From assembly GCF_048544455.1 (NCBI RefSeq), contig NC_133538.1, positions 24,819,469 to 24,883,468 on the forward strand: a stretch of DNA of 64,000 nt, given 5' to 3'. The notes below the pieces were generated by a model that saw only the letters and a program-made list of their open reading frames with translations, was not told the origin of the DNA and did no database searches. Each line of letters begins with the position of its first letter. Positions within the stretch are counted from its first letter, which is position 1. Both the position numbers and the translations under genes were made by a program. Of the stretch, positions 1 through 9,802 are shown in pieces. The DNA is from Silene latifolia. Taxonomy: Eukaryota > Streptophyta > Magnoliopsida > Caryophyllales > Caryophyllaceae.

Positions 1-286
1 ATGAATCCTACAATGATGACCACATCCTATTATACAACTAATTCCAACAATGTACGGTAGGAAACCACAAAACAGCGACTTACCTAATGACGCGGACCAA
101 CGGTGACACGAACGACGACCACGCACACATCCTTCCTATGCAACCCCGTCTTTCCCATGATTGAGGTTTAGGCTACATGTATGAGAGTGTGTTAAAGTAG
201 GGGTGATTGGAGAGAGGGGTAGGCTAGGGTTAGAGGAAGAGAAACTGTCGAGAAATGAGAAATAGAATGAATCTCGCGAACTTGCG

Positions 287-294
287 TTTTTATA
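287..294 (-). promoter_or_regulatory. TATA box of the R1 LTR
   Basis: The minus strand reads TATAAAAA here, the expected promoter element inside a plant LTR. The palindrome cluster at 316-408 ends 22 bp upstream of it. Confidence 0.45.
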
Positions 295-315
295 TCAATG
301 CGCCAACAGCAGCCA

Positions 316-408
316 TACTCGGTCGAGTAATGCCATACTCGGCCGAGTAGACTCTACTCGGTCGAGTATACACAATACTCGGCCGAGTAGTCCCTGCTAG
401 GTCGAGTA
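316..408. repeat. Five 14-bp palindromes at 20-bp pitch (R1 LTR)
   Basis: Copies start at 316, 336, 355, 376 and 396. The first and third are TACTCGGTCGAGTA, the second and fourth are TACTCGGCCGAGTA, and the last is a decayed copy. The steps are 20, 19, 21 and 20 bp. The spacers between copies are not alike, so only spacing and palindrome are kept. The cluster lies immediately upstream of the LTR TATA box. Confidence 0.9.
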
Positions 409-1545
409 AACTCTCTTGTAACACACCTATCCTAACCTAGGCCCTCACCTATCTCTTCCTAAAGGTCCTTCCTGGTCAAAGGGCGGGTCAAAGGAGTCTT
501 TAAATATCCTGGGTATTACAGGGTTTGTCCCTTCCTTGCTAATGTCCTTTGTTTTCTCCAAACGCTTATTAGGCAACCGACTAACCTCTAGACAATAGCT
601 TTTTGGAGTGATAGTCACTCTGTCTTTGGGCGGTCGAATTCAAAACCCTGTGGGGGCCCAATTCGATGGATCCCTTTTGAAAGCACATCGAAGGGGTACG
701 CCTCCATCAAATTCCTTGGTAATTCAACAATTCAAAACATTTGAGGTTTCTTTGTCAATTAAAAACGATTCCACATTACAAAACTTTTGGAATGAGCACT
801 TCAAACTTATTAGTGAAAATGATTTTTGGGTTGCCAAACCACCAAGTCAATCAAGGTCCCTTGGAAAAGTTAACCAAATCCGTTCACATCCTAGGGTTAG
901 ATAGGTGACTCACATGCAAACCCTTGACTAGGCCTTAGTCTATGGGACAAAAGATACTAGTATTACATAACCTAGGGTGTCTTGGAGGTATTCTAGCAAA
1001 CGAAGTATCAAGGACAAAAAGTATCTACAATGGCCTTATATACACTCGTCAAGTTTTCCAATTAAGCATTTTCACAAAATTTTACCTAAATGCAACTATA
1101 TGCCATGATGCAAGCTATATATAAACATCCTAATGCAAATACTCTGCCATCTACATGCCACAAAAACTAATGCAAGCTCCTAACAACACATAGGCACAAG
1201 AATCACCACAATCTCCAAAATATACTTCATATCCTCAACATACAAGCCCAACCTCCTAAAATGTGGGAAATGAAAAGAAATGAGAGGGAAATAAGGATTG
1301 GAGCGATCATACCGTGGTGTCTTCATATTCCCTTTGTAATGTCTCAATGAAGTGATGCGCCTATGTGAGAAGAGAACGGGAGCACACATATATAAAATTT
1401 TACAATAATAAGGTAAAAACATGTTTTTGTCTTTTGAAATATTCAATTTTTTTGGAATTTTTGATTTTTTTTGAAAGGAAGGTGCAATAACATGTTTTTA
1501 GAATTTTCAAAATTTTTAAATTTTTATGGTTTTTATATAATGAAT

Positions 1546-1583
1546 ACCCTCCCCACACCTAAAACGTGACATTGTCTTCAATG
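1546..1583 (-). promoter_or_regulatory. R2 hairpin plus purine tract
   Basis: On the minus strand a short hairpin, CATTG and CAATG arms around a four-base loop (1570-1583), is followed by GGTGTGGGGAGGG. The same order occurs in R3 at 8899-8936 and in R4 at 16494-16458. In Athila-type elements such a tract lies at the end of the coding region, well before the true 3' purine tract. Confidence 0.6.
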
Positions 1584-1703
1584 GAACAAATGTAGGGAGG
1601 GAACTAAAATGCAAGTAAAGTATAAGTAAGTAAGGGAAGAGAACATATACAATTTGGTGGTTCTTGAGGAACTCCACCAAACCTCTTAGTCAAAATTTTG
1701 TTG

Positions 1704-2027
1704 CTAGAATATCCAAGTGGCATGATCCATGTCACTCAAGGCACGGAGGAGTCGGTCAAAGGCTCTAGCGAAAGCATCAAATAGACACAAGTAGTGCCAA
1801 GCTATCATGAACCACCACCAACTAGTTTTCCAACACTTCTTTTCATGGTTTTTTCTACCCTTCTTGGTACCGTTTATCGGGTCCTCTTGGTGACTAGGAC
1901 ACTTCATATTGGAATGGTAGCTAGGAGGTAAGGGGAACGGAATCTCATAAGCTTCAAAAGTTGAGGAAATCTTGTTATAGTCTTCATGGCAAGGGAAATG
2001 GCGGGGAGTAAGAGGTGGAGGAGTCAA
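1704..2027 (-). CDS. Small 3' ORF of R2 with FDRLLRALS motif
   Basis: This ORF of 107 residues follows the protease region of R2. No family is recognised. Its C-terminal part contains WHYLCL, then AFDRLLRALSDMDHA, which closely resembles the C-terminus of the 251-residue ORF of R4 (YYLQLC, then FDRLLRALSCFDQA). Shared peptide in two elements with different LTRs suggests a real protein module of this lineage. The N-terminal half is low in complexity and its true start is unclear, since the upstream frame may continue from the gag-protease region through a frameshift. It has no zinc finger or membrane segment that I can see. Confidence 0.5.
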   Translation of the reverse strand: MTPPPLTPRHFPCHEDYNKISSTFEAYEIPFPLPPSYHSNMKCPSHQEDPINGTKKGRKNHEKKCWKTSWWWFMIAWHYLCLFDAFARAFDRLLRALSDMDHATWIF

Positions 2028-2204
2028 CTTCTAAACATTGAGGTTCAAAATGCTATTATTCATACCATATTTCTCTTGACTCTCCATATGAACCGAACCA
2101 TTTCTGGAGAGGAGAGCTTCAACTTCTTCCAAGCTATTGTCAAAAATACTAACGTCGTAATTCTTCTCATGCTTCCTCAACTCTCCATGAATGGCATGTT
2201 CGAA

Positions 2205-3494
2205 TTAATCAACCTCCATTTCCCAACTTTTTTTTCCCTCTCCACACTCGCCATTGATAAGCACTTCTCCTTCAAGTATTTTGGAAGGAGATAGAATTTG
2301 GAGGTCTTCCTCATCATCATGAACATCCCAAATAAGGGGACCATGTTCTTCATAACTTCCCTCCCCACACTTATCATTTTGCAAGGAGTCTTCATAAGTG
2401 TCCCAAATGGGAGGGCCAAGTTCATCTTCGTCATTTGGTCCATGACCAATCAATAATTCCCAATCTTCATCATTTCTCTCATTCTCAAATACATTTTCAA
2501 AAATATTCACCGAACAACCTCTCTCAAACATAGGCTTGGAGGTGCCTCCCGTCTAAGAGAACTCAACTACATTCTCTCCCATTTTGAACGAGAGCTTCCC
2601 CTTCTTCACATTGATCACAACTCCTCGGGTTCCCAAGAAAGGCCTTCCAAGTATGATAGGGGTTTGTTAGTCTTCTGGGATGTCCATCACAACAAAATCC
2701 GCCGGAATGTAGAAATTTCTAACTTTGACTGGAATGTCCTTAAGGACATCTTGGGGATATTGAACCGATCGATTGGCAAGTTGAAATGTCATAGAAGTGG
2801 AAATCATGTTACCAAGACCAAGTTTTCTTGCAATAGGGAGTGGCAAGATGCTCACGCTCGCCCCCAAATCACATAAGGCTCTCTTGATGTTTACATTGCC
2901 TACCTTGCATGGGATAGAAAAACTACCCGGGTCTTGCAATTTTTTCGGCATGGGATTGAGTAGCACCGCAATACATTCTCCCGTCAAAGTTACTGGCCCA
3001 TCACCTCCAATACCTCTTTTCTTTGTCAACACCTCTTTGAGAAATTTGGTGTAGAGTAGCATGTGTGTCACTACCTCGGTGAAAGACAATGAGACTTCAA
3101 GTTTCTTCAACGTATCCAAGAACTTAGAGAATTTCTTCTCCTCGTTCGTTGCTCTTTTTCTATTAGGAAATGGTATTGGGGGAATATAAGCCTTGTTAGA
3201 AGATGAGGCTTGCTTGGCGTCATCTATCTTTTTGGCTTCTTTTTCTTTTTCCTTGCTAACCACTTTGTCAACCACAATTTCTTCCAAGACGAAATGTTCT
3301 TCATCTTCAAGTTGTTCACTCACTTTCCCTTTCTTGAAGTACTCAACTCCTCCTCCCATTTCATCTTTCTTCCTCCTTGGTTATTCCAATTATTTTCCGC
3401 CTCTCAAGGTAACCGCATGGACTTGTTGATGAGGTGGTGGTCCGTCTTTGGCGTTGGAACCTTGCATTGGAAGTAAGTGTGGCCTTCTTGGAAG
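2205..3494 (-). pseudogene. R2 gag C-terminus and aspartic protease, broken
   Basis: The longest open piece (3359-2667) begins in a Lys/Glu-rich linker and then enters a retropepsin-like domain: DPGSFSIPC, the active-site motif ALCDLGASVSILPL, and an end near DIPED. The DLGAS form of the catalytic motif is the one usual in Athila-type gag-protease. An in-frame stop follows DIPED. The next residues (PIILGRPF) and an acidic tail continue at 2531-2205 in a shifted frame. The upstream edge is the insertion point of R3; the gag continues on the far side at 12001. No reverse transcriptase follows, so R2 appears non-autonomous as well as broken. Confidence 0.75.
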
Positions 3495-3782
3495 ATTAGT
3501 GATGCGTGTCATTTATATGATGTTTTACACCTCATTTTACACGCATTTCAGAGCTCATTTGTGTAGTTTAAGCAACCATTTCCCCTATTTCCGTGTACTT
3601 TCGTGTTTTTGTACATTATTGCAGAAATGTGAAGAATTCAACGGAAATCAAGCTAAATCCGTCCCCGAGTATCCTGTATTGCATTTGACGTGAAGTATTC
3701 ACTTAAGGAACGAGCTTGGTGCGCATTTCAAGGCCCAAAAGACAAATCCACGAGAAGTTAAAAGCGGACTACCAGCTAAAGC

Positions 3783-3886
3783 AGTCGATCGACTGGCCCC
3801 CTTAGTCGATCGACCATCCCACGGGATCCAGAAGCTACTGTTCAGCTCAGAGCAGTCGATCGACCGGTTACCTCAGTCGATCGACC
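3783..3886. repeat. Two pairs of TCGATCGA palindromes (R3 5' LTR)
   Basis: 12-mers of the form AGTCGATCGACT or AGTCGATCGACC start at 3783, 3804, 3854 and 3875. Each pair is 21 bp start to start with an unrelated 9-base spacer, and the two pairs are 71 bp apart. The last copy ends 90 bp upstream of the TATA-like box. Confidence 0.95.
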
Positions 3887-3975
3887 AAGCCGCTACTTCA
3901 GACGAGAATTAAAAGATCGAGATTTATCAAGCCCATGAGTTATTAGGTTTAGGAATAATAGCTGCGTACTTTTCT

Positions 3976-3982
3976 TATATAA
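3976..3982 (+). promoter_or_regulatory. TATA-like box of R3 5' LTR
   Basis: TATATAA lies about 480 bp into the LTR, downstream of the palindrome pairs. The 3' LTR has the same box at 10969-10975. Confidence 0.5.
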
Positions 3983-4381
3983 CGTAGCATGAATTTTTAG
4001 AATATGGATCTAGCTTTTACCTCGTTTTACATTGAGTTTTAGTTTATCAAATAATTAGGGTTCTTAATATTATTTCGTACTAATACTTTTGCATTCGGTT
4101 CTTGGATCTCTTTCTGCAATTCAATCGGTATTCTTCTGCTAATAATTCAGTTTGCTTTATTATCGTTTTGTAGGATAGAATTGCTAGTTAGTTTCCCGAA
4201 ACCGAACTACCGTTTATGTTAATTGTTTGTTCTATTGTTTCAAGCATGAATTCTTTTGCTTATTGCATTAATTTTATTGTTGCCTTTAATTTCAGTATGA
4301 GTAGCTAAATTGCTTGTGCTAGGATGTAGGGGAATTATAGTGTAGGCGGCAATAGAATGAACACGGCCTGAATCGCGTGTC

Positions 4382-4414
4382 AGTCGATCGACTGCCATAA
4401 CTGGTCGATTGGCT
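4382..4414. repeat. Single palindrome pair in the R3 LTR downstream of TATA
   Basis: AGTCGATCGACT at 4382 and a decayed partner at 4403 are 21 bp apart. In the 3' LTR (11375 and 11396) both members are intact. Confidence 0.9.
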
Positions 4415-5007
4415 GACCACGTGAGGTTTTACCTTCGTTTTAATTGTTTTAATTCTTTATTTGACGAATCGAGTGCACACGACTAGTTGAATATTTAGGA
4501 TGTGACTGGCCCATTAGATCGAGAGATAGGGACAGTTGATTGACCACCAATTAAAATGACTAAACTATGCTGAGATCGAAGGTTAGGTAAAGTTTAGATT
4601 GTTAGTCACTTTTCAGGACGAGAGTCAGTATTAGTGATATTAGGGACTTATAGCGAGATCGAAAGATGCTATCTGTTGAGAGTGGACTGAGAGGACCTCT
4701 TGTTTTCCCGCCTCATGTGTTTGATTTAGACCGACTTAGTTTGCTGCTGCCGAAACTATAATGAACCGACCATCCTAGTACCCTTCTTTATTTTCGATTT
4801 AATATATTTCTTTAGTTTAATTTTTATTGTTATTAGCTATAGACCAAATTGAATCAACCCTCTTATTTGTTAACTTAGACTAAATTTAGACAACTTTTAA
4901 TTACATTCGCCTCCTTGTGGTTCGACCCTGTTACCACTAGCCTAGGTTAGTTTTAATAGGAATTATAAATATTATTTTTGGTGCTCATAACGACGGGTAT
5001 CAAATTT

Positions 5008-5025
5008 TGGCGCCGTTGCCGGGGA
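5008..5025 (+). promoter_or_regulatory. R3 primer-binding site, tRNA-Asp
   Basis: TGGCGCCGTTGCCGGGGA lies five bases after the 5' LTR and is the exact complement of the 3' end of plant tRNA-Asp including CCA, the usual primer of Athila-type elements. Confidence 0.9.
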
Positions 5026-5126
5026 GGCAATTGTTCTAATTTTTAGTTGTTTATTTTTAGTCTTTATTAGTTTAAGGGACATCTGTTCCTTAAACTTTTC
5101 TTATATTCTTTTTGTAGTTTCTTCTT

Positions 5127-6261
5127 ATGCGCAGGTCACAGGGTGGTGAACTAGTACCGTTCAATCCTGAGATTGAGAAATCCTTGCGCGAGTTGAGACG
5201 ATCATCAAGGGTGTTGCCGACGAGAGGAAGAGCCGAGTACTGTCAAGTTACTACGAGAACGCTCTGTTCGAGGAAGATCCACCTACATCTCCTGCTTCTA
5301 TTTCTTCAGCTGAGACAGTCACTTCTCCAGAAATTCCAGTCATGGCTGAAGAAGCAACTATAGCAAGTCATTCTGAGCCGACAGCTGAAAATCTTTACAA
5401 GGGGTTAGAATTACCTGGAGCTGATAGGAAATTCGAACCGAAGCCTTCCTATATCAACTTAGTTGAGAGGAACCAGTTTGGGGGAGCTGCAAATGAAGAT
5501 GCAACCAAGCATATGGAGATATTTATCGATTACTGCTGCTCTATACCCCCGCCGACCGGTGTGACCCAGGACCAGATAAAGGAGACCATGTTCATATTCT
5601 CACTCCGTGATGCTGCAAGGGAGTGGTACAGAGATCTGGACCGAGCCGCTCATGGGATCACCGACTGGAATTCCTTAGCCCTGGCATTTTATAAGAAGTA
5701 CTTCTCTGCCTCGAAGACGAATGCCATTAGAGCTCAAATCACGAGCTTTAAACAAGGTCCGGATGAGAATTTTCATGAGGCATGGGTCCGTTTCAAGAAG
5801 CTGGTGCGAACCATACCGCACCATGGGTTCGAAAAATAGAGTCTTTGCAATCGTTCTATAACGGGTTGTATGACGATCGAGGGCTATTTTGGATCTTTGC
5901 GACCAATGGCCGATTTCTTTCGAGAATATGGGAGAGACTAAGGGGTGGAAGATCATTGATGACTTAGCCACCCACAAGGTGAGTATGGGAATTCCGGGGG
6001 AATCAAAGGAGGAGTCTTGAATCTCCTTCAGTAGCTGCACTGAAGCTCTCACTGCGAAATTTGACAAGTATGAACTGGGAGGAGCTTCAAATGGAGGTAT
6101 TTACCGGGTGAATCTTTGTTTCGAGACGGTCCTTTCGTCATAGAAGATGTGGAGCTGAGGGACATGTCTCAGAAAATTGTCCTAGTCCTTTTGAGTCTTG
6201 TGCTGCCTTTCAACATTATAGGCAGACAAACACCTACTATGAGCCTAATGTTCATCCCAAC
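5127..6261 (+). pseudogene. R3 gag, matrix/capsid part, frameshifted
   Basis: The structural protein would form the virus-like particle. It seems to start at 5127, where the first frame gives ELVPFNPEIEKSLRELRR, an Athila-like gag opening. A frameshift near 5240 moves the reading to the frame of 5342-5839, which holds the capsid-like part with REWYRDLDRA and a Phe/Trp-rich region. A stop at 5837-5839 follows HHGFEK, and the similarity carries on in another frame. Near 6140-6175 a zinc knuckle of the form x-x2-C-x4-H-x4-C is visible, but its first Cys is replaced. The gene cannot make a full gag without recoding. Confidence 0.75.
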
Positions 6262-7665
6262 TTGAGGTGGAGTAGCCAGAATGTCCTAAATCCAACTCCA
6301 CCTCCGCAGCAGCAAGCATATGTGCCCCCTCATCATAAGCAACAACAATATCAAAAACCGCCCCATGTGCCGCAGCAGCAACAATCCCAAAATTTTGAGT
6401 TTGCTGAATTGAAGAATATGTTGCAAAAGGAGTCCCAAGCTAGAGAGGCCGGAATGAAACTTTTAGAAAGCCAAATTGCTCAATTGGCTAGCAAGAGTAC
6501 CACTCGAGCTCCAGGACACTTACCGACTCAAGCTGACCAGAAAGAGACCCTAAATGCCATTAATTTGAGGAGTGGGTCTACCCTGGATGGGCCTGCCATG
6601 GTCGAGGATGCCCCTGCAAAAGATGAGGCGAAACTGAGTCAGAATAAAGCTGTAACGAGTAATACAAAGAAAAAGGCGTCTACCAGGTATATCAGTCGAT
6701 CGACTGATGTACCCGGTCGATCGACTGAAGTGCGGGTTACAGGAGCTTCTGGTCCTGTTCAAGTCAGTCGATTGACTGACCTCACCGGTCGATCGACTGA
6801 GATCGCTGCTGATAGTGAGCCTTTTCGTCCTCCGATGCCCGACAACTTGAGAGACCACTTATTTCGGGGTACGACAACTTCGAAAGTGTTGGGGCAAGAC
6901 TCGAGTGCTGATGGGTCCGTCCCGATTCCGAAGTATGACCCAATGTCGATCAATGGTTCCTATTTGAGACGGTCTGAAGAGGGGTCAAACATCAATAAAG
7001 AGAAAGTGGTGGACTTTCAGCCTAAGTCCACAGATGCCGGCATGCGAGACTTAGAGGAGAGGGCTAAGCTACTTCTTTCAGCCCCTTATCCAGAGAGACT
7101 AGTGCCGAAAAAGGAACAGGTATCTTTCAATAAATTTGAAAATGTTGTTCATAGTCTTAACGTACAAGTACCTTTCCTTGAATTAGTGAATCAAGTGCCC
7201 GCTTATATGAAGTTCATGAAGCAATTGCTTTCTAAAAAGAGGTCACTTGAAACCGTGCATACCGTTGCACTGACTGAGGAAACTTGTTCTTATCTGACTC
7301 ACACTGCACCCCATAAGCTAGATGACCCAGGTAGCTTTTCCGTTCCTTGTAATATAGGTACCTTCTCTATTGAGAAGGCATTATGTGACCTAGGAGCTAG
7401 TATTAGCGTCATGCCCTTGAGTCTAGCTAGAAAGTTAAAATTGAATAAGTTTGCAGTCACGAACATGACCGTTCAGATGGCTGACCGAACTGCGGTCCAG
7501 CCTATAGGAGTCCTAGAGGACATCCCTGTGCAAATAGGGAAGTTTTTCTTCCCTGTAGACTTTGTAGTCCTAGATATGCCTGAGGATGCCCACATACCTA
7601 TCATTCTAGGTAGGCCATTTCGCACACCGCCGTGTGCGTTATTGATGTTGGTTCTGGGACCCTGA
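6262..7665 (+). CDS. R3 gag C-terminus plus aspartic protease
   Basis: This is an open stretch of 467 residues. It opens with a Gln/Pro-rich segment, then a short coiled-coil-like part, then NAINLRSGS, the gag-protease junction typical of Athila. A segment near residues 145-180 (SRSTDVPGRSTE and similar) is the translation of the palindrome cluster at 6694-6798. The protease has DDPGSFSVPC, then the active site ALCDLGASISVMPL, then the flap region and IILGRPF. After GRPF the frame slips near 7620-7632, so the last residues are out of frame, and the natural continuation is in the ORF at 7632-8201. No polymerase follows. Confidence 0.8.
   Translation: MRWSSQNVLNPTPPPQQQAYVPPHHKQQQYQKPPHVPQQQQSQNFEFAELKNMLQKESQAREAGMKLLESQIAQLASKSTTRAPGHLPTQADQKETLNAINLRSGSTLDGPAMVEDAPAKDEAKLSQNKAVTSNTKKKASTRYISRSTDVPGRSTEVRVTGASGPVQVSRLTDLTGRSTEIAADSEPFRPPMPDNLRDHLFRGTTTSKVLGQDSSADGSVPIPKYDPMSINGSYLRRSEEGSNINKEKVVDFQPKSTDAGMRDLEERAKLLLSAPYPERLVPKKEQVSFNKFENVVHSLNVQVPFLELVNQVPAYMKFMKQLLSKKRSLETVHTVALTEETCSYLTHTAPHKLDDPGSFSVPCNIGTFSIEKALCDLGASISVMPLSLARKLKLNKFAVTNMTVQMADRTAVQPIGVLEDIPVQIGKFFFPVDFVVLDMPEDAHIPIILGRPFRTPPCALLMLVLGP
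6694..6798. repeat. Two palindrome pairs inside the R3 gag-protease ORF
   Basis: Copies start at 6694, 6715, 6766 and 6787, giving 21-bp pairs 72 bp apart, the same layout as in the LTR. The 21-bp step is seven codons, so both members are read as similar peptide (SRSTD and GRSTE). The third copy has C to T in the core. Confidence 0.95.
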
Positions 7666-8201
7666 CCTTCAATGTGGGGAAGCACTCTATTGTCTTCGCC
7701 CAGACAGCTAGGAAGAAAGACCCCATGTGGCCTGTCACCTGTAATACGGTTTCTGAAAAGAAATCATACTTTGTGCTTCCTGATATGCCTATCTCTACTC
7801 CTATTCCTGTTATAACACCTCCACCCCAGACTGGGAGCAAGAAGGAGGAAGATTCTGTTGTTTTAGACATTGCAGGAACTAGTTTGGGGAAGGAAGAGCC
7901 GCGGGTTGCTCCAGCTGTGAAGAAGCAAATCGTTTCGAGAGGCGGCCTTGGATGCCTAAGTTATGGCACTGATGAGGAGCTTGAAGATGAGCCAGCCAAA
8001 GTGAGACAGTCCGACTTGGAATTTGATGAGCCGGAAGAGGTCATTGATTGGGGAGATGACAAAGCTGTTAATCCGTCAAGCTCTACGGATGCTGAAGTTG
8101 AGAAAGGTGCAGCTGAGAAGATAAGAACCATTGAGGTTACCTCTTGTAGCCAGAAGCCGACGAAGTGGGCCATACCATGGCCGTTCTTGATCAACTATTA
8201 G
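7632..8201 (+). CDS. R3 protease end and acidic C-terminal tail
   Basis: This frame continues the protease of the preceding ORF: VIDVGSGTLTFNVGKH is the usual segment that follows GRPF in Athila gag-protease. After it come about 100 acidic residues (many Glu, Asp, Ser) with no recognised domain, ending at KWAIPWPFLINY. The overlap with the previous ORF and the broken continuity point to a one-base frameshift near 7625. The methionine at 7632 is not thought to be a real start. In complete relatives the polymerase would follow; here only non-coding DNA does. Confidence 0.7.
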   Translation: MCVIDVGSGTLTFNVGKHSIVFAQTARKKDPMWPVTCNTVSEKKSYFVLPDMPISTPIPVITPPPQTGSKKEEDSVVLDIAGTSLGKEEPRVAPAVKKQIVSRGGLGCLSYGTDEELEDEPAKVRQSDLEFDEPEEVIDWGDDKAVNPSSSTDAEVEKGAAEKIRTIEVTSCSQKPTKWAIPWPFLINY

Positions 8202-8433
8202 TTGATCACATGCCTTACAAACATTTTATTGCTTTTTAAACTCTTTTTTGTTGCTTTTGTGAGCGCGAGACTTCGCATTTATTTTTGTTGCTTAGGATTT
8301 TTAAGTGCTTTAGACTTTATTCTGGGTTTTGCGCAATTTTGGGCGCGTATTATTGTGCATTTGCAGGTTTTAGACCTCATTGGTTCAAGTAATTGAGCAA
8401 ATACGAAGAAATCTGAAGTTACAAAGAGATTTC

Positions 8434-8536
8434 GATCGATCGACCGTCCGTGTGGTCGATCGACTGGTCTGCAGTTCCCAGGAGGTACTGTTCCTTTCGC
8501 CTTGGTCGATCGATTGAGTGATATGGTCGATCGACC
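8434..8536. repeat. Two palindrome pairs in the R3 3' region
   Basis: TCGATCGA-type 12-mers start at 8434, 8454, 8504 and 8525. The steps are 20 and 21 bp within pairs and 70 bp between pairs, the same as in the LTR and gag clusters. Confidence 0.9.
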
Positions 8537-8898
8537 ACCCTGCACTGCTGTACTTGTTCACGACCTCTCCCCTGCTGTGTTTGGTCGATTTGCGGACTTG
8601 AGGGAGTTTTCTACTCCACTTTATCTTCCGTCAAATTATTTATTTCTTCTATTTTTCTTAATTGTGCACGTAATTACCGCTTCATTATTGTCTTCTCGAT
8701 TTTATGCGTGGTTTTTGTTTGTCTTTCAGGTACTTATTGGTAGCACTGTTGGCTACTGAAACCTCCTAGCTTATGCTGGTTTGGGGAGGTTTCCTTTGCT
8801 GCGCTTAAAGTCCAGTGAGTTTCTAAGTCTTTACTTCATATCGTATTCATTTGTTTTCTCGCAATTCCCGTTTCTCTTCTCTTTCATTACATGATTTT

Positions 8899-8936
8899 GC
8901 ACAATGGGGACATTGTGCGATTTGGTTTGGGGAAGG
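8899..8936 (+). promoter_or_regulatory. R3 hairpin plus internal purine tract
   Basis: A perfect 8-bp stem, GCACAATG and CATTGTGC with loop GGGA (8899-8918), is followed by GGTTTGGGGAAGGG. It matches R2 (1583-1546) and R4 (16494-16458) in order and position. It may be a second purine tract or an RNA signal. Confidence 0.6.
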
Positions 8937-8940
8937 GTTT

Positions 8941-9056
8941 TGCGTCACATATCATTTGCTTGCATTCACGTTTAGGGTTTTGCGTCACATATCATTTGCT
9001 TGCATTCACGTTTAGGGTTTTGCGTCGCATTTCATTTGCTTGCATTCACGTTTACA
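8941..9056 (+). repeat. 40-bp tandem repeat, three copies
   Basis: Units start at 8941, 8981 and 9021 and each begins TGCGTCACAT or TGCGTCGCAT, followed by TTGCTTGCATTCACG. The first two are identical and the third has two changes. The array lies just after the internal purine tract. Confidence 0.9.
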
Positions 9057-9769
9057 TTATTGCCTTGCATTGTTTATTTCATTTCATATATATATACAAA
9101 ATACAAAAAAAAAAAATTGAAAAATTTCAAAAATTCAAAAAATTGCATGTTTATTTTAGCATATAGGTCGAGTCGGAACGGTAGTATTTCAATGATGACA
9201 TTGCGTTTGCACCTGTTTTGCCTAAGCCGTGCTAATTGACATGTTATTAGTAGAATCGTATAAGTGCATATCTACGAGTTTTCGTTAGTTATTTGCTGAA
9301 CTTGAGACTTGACTTAGAATTTTGGCAAGCTACATCATATTTCTGAGTTGTTAGAGCTTATAACTGGTAACATCTATGACCAGTTTATCTAGGATATGAG
9401 TAGTACTCCTTATGAGACATGTTACATTAATGTGCATAAATATGAACTCAATTTGTTTAATACCTGTATGCATTCGGGTTGTGGTTTGTTGACACATGTG
9501 GTAGAGGTTTCCCTTTATTCGTTTTGCCCATAAGCTCCACACTGCCAAAAATAACCTTTTTGTCCCATTACTACATCCTACATTTAGCCTGTCCTTTGTC
9601 AAGCTAGTAGTTTATGTTCCTGGGATTGTTACTTAGTTTTTGGTAGCATTTGCTCTTATTTGAGATTTTGTTGGGAAGATGAAATAAAGGAGGAAAGAAG
9701 TTAAAAGAAAAGAAAAAAATAAAAAAAATGATTCGAAAAAAGAAAAAAGAGTTCTGTACTGTTCAAAGC

Positions 9770-9802
9770 AGTCGATCGACTGCCATCATTGGTCGATCGA
9801 AT
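9770..9802. repeat. Palindrome pair in the R3 3' region
   Basis: AGTCGATCGACT at 9770 and GGTCGATCGAAT at 9791 are 21 bp apart with a 9-base spacer. Confidence 0.9.

Larger units (their letters stand above)
1..520 (-). mobile_element. R1: partial LTR of a retrotransposon, cut by the window edge
   Basis: Read on the minus strand, an LTR appears to begin at position 520 with TGTAATACCCAGG, a TG start of the kind common in plant gypsy LTRs. It runs leftwards off the window. A minus-strand TATA box is at 287-294 and a cluster of five palindromes lies just upstream of it. To the right, the 3' part of element R2 begins. The other end, the target duplication and any coding region are outside the window, so the family is not assigned. 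The boundary is inferred from the LTR-like terminus and the change in sequence character. Confidence 0.5.
521..3499 (-). mobile_element. R2 (Athila-type host element), 3' segment
   Basis: This is the downstream part of an old minus-strand Athila-type element, separated from its gag by the insertion of R3. From right to left it holds the gag end and protease (about 3494-2205), a small 3' ORF (2027-1704), a hairpin plus purine tract (1583-1546), and an AT-rich non-coding stretch (1545-521) in which I see no gene. The 3' LTR of R2 is not seen; it would lie beyond R1. Bases 3495-3499 (ATTAG) are the target duplication of R3. Confidence 0.7.
3500..5002 (+). repeat. R3 5' LTR
   Basis: This LTR starts TGATGCG and ends GTATCA. 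It contains paired palindromes at 3783-3886 and 4382-4414 and a TATA-like box at 3976-3982. Visible differences from the 3' copy are mostly single-base changes. One is in the second palindrome at 4403, which is intact in the 3' copy. Confidence 0.95.

Noticed and set aside
316..408. CRISPR-like array
   Set aside because: The repeats are short palindromes with short spacers in a plant LTR; there are no cas genes and the spacing is far too small.
7601..8545. Minus-strand ORFs in R3
   Set aside because: Shadows of the gag-protease frame and of the palindrome clusters.
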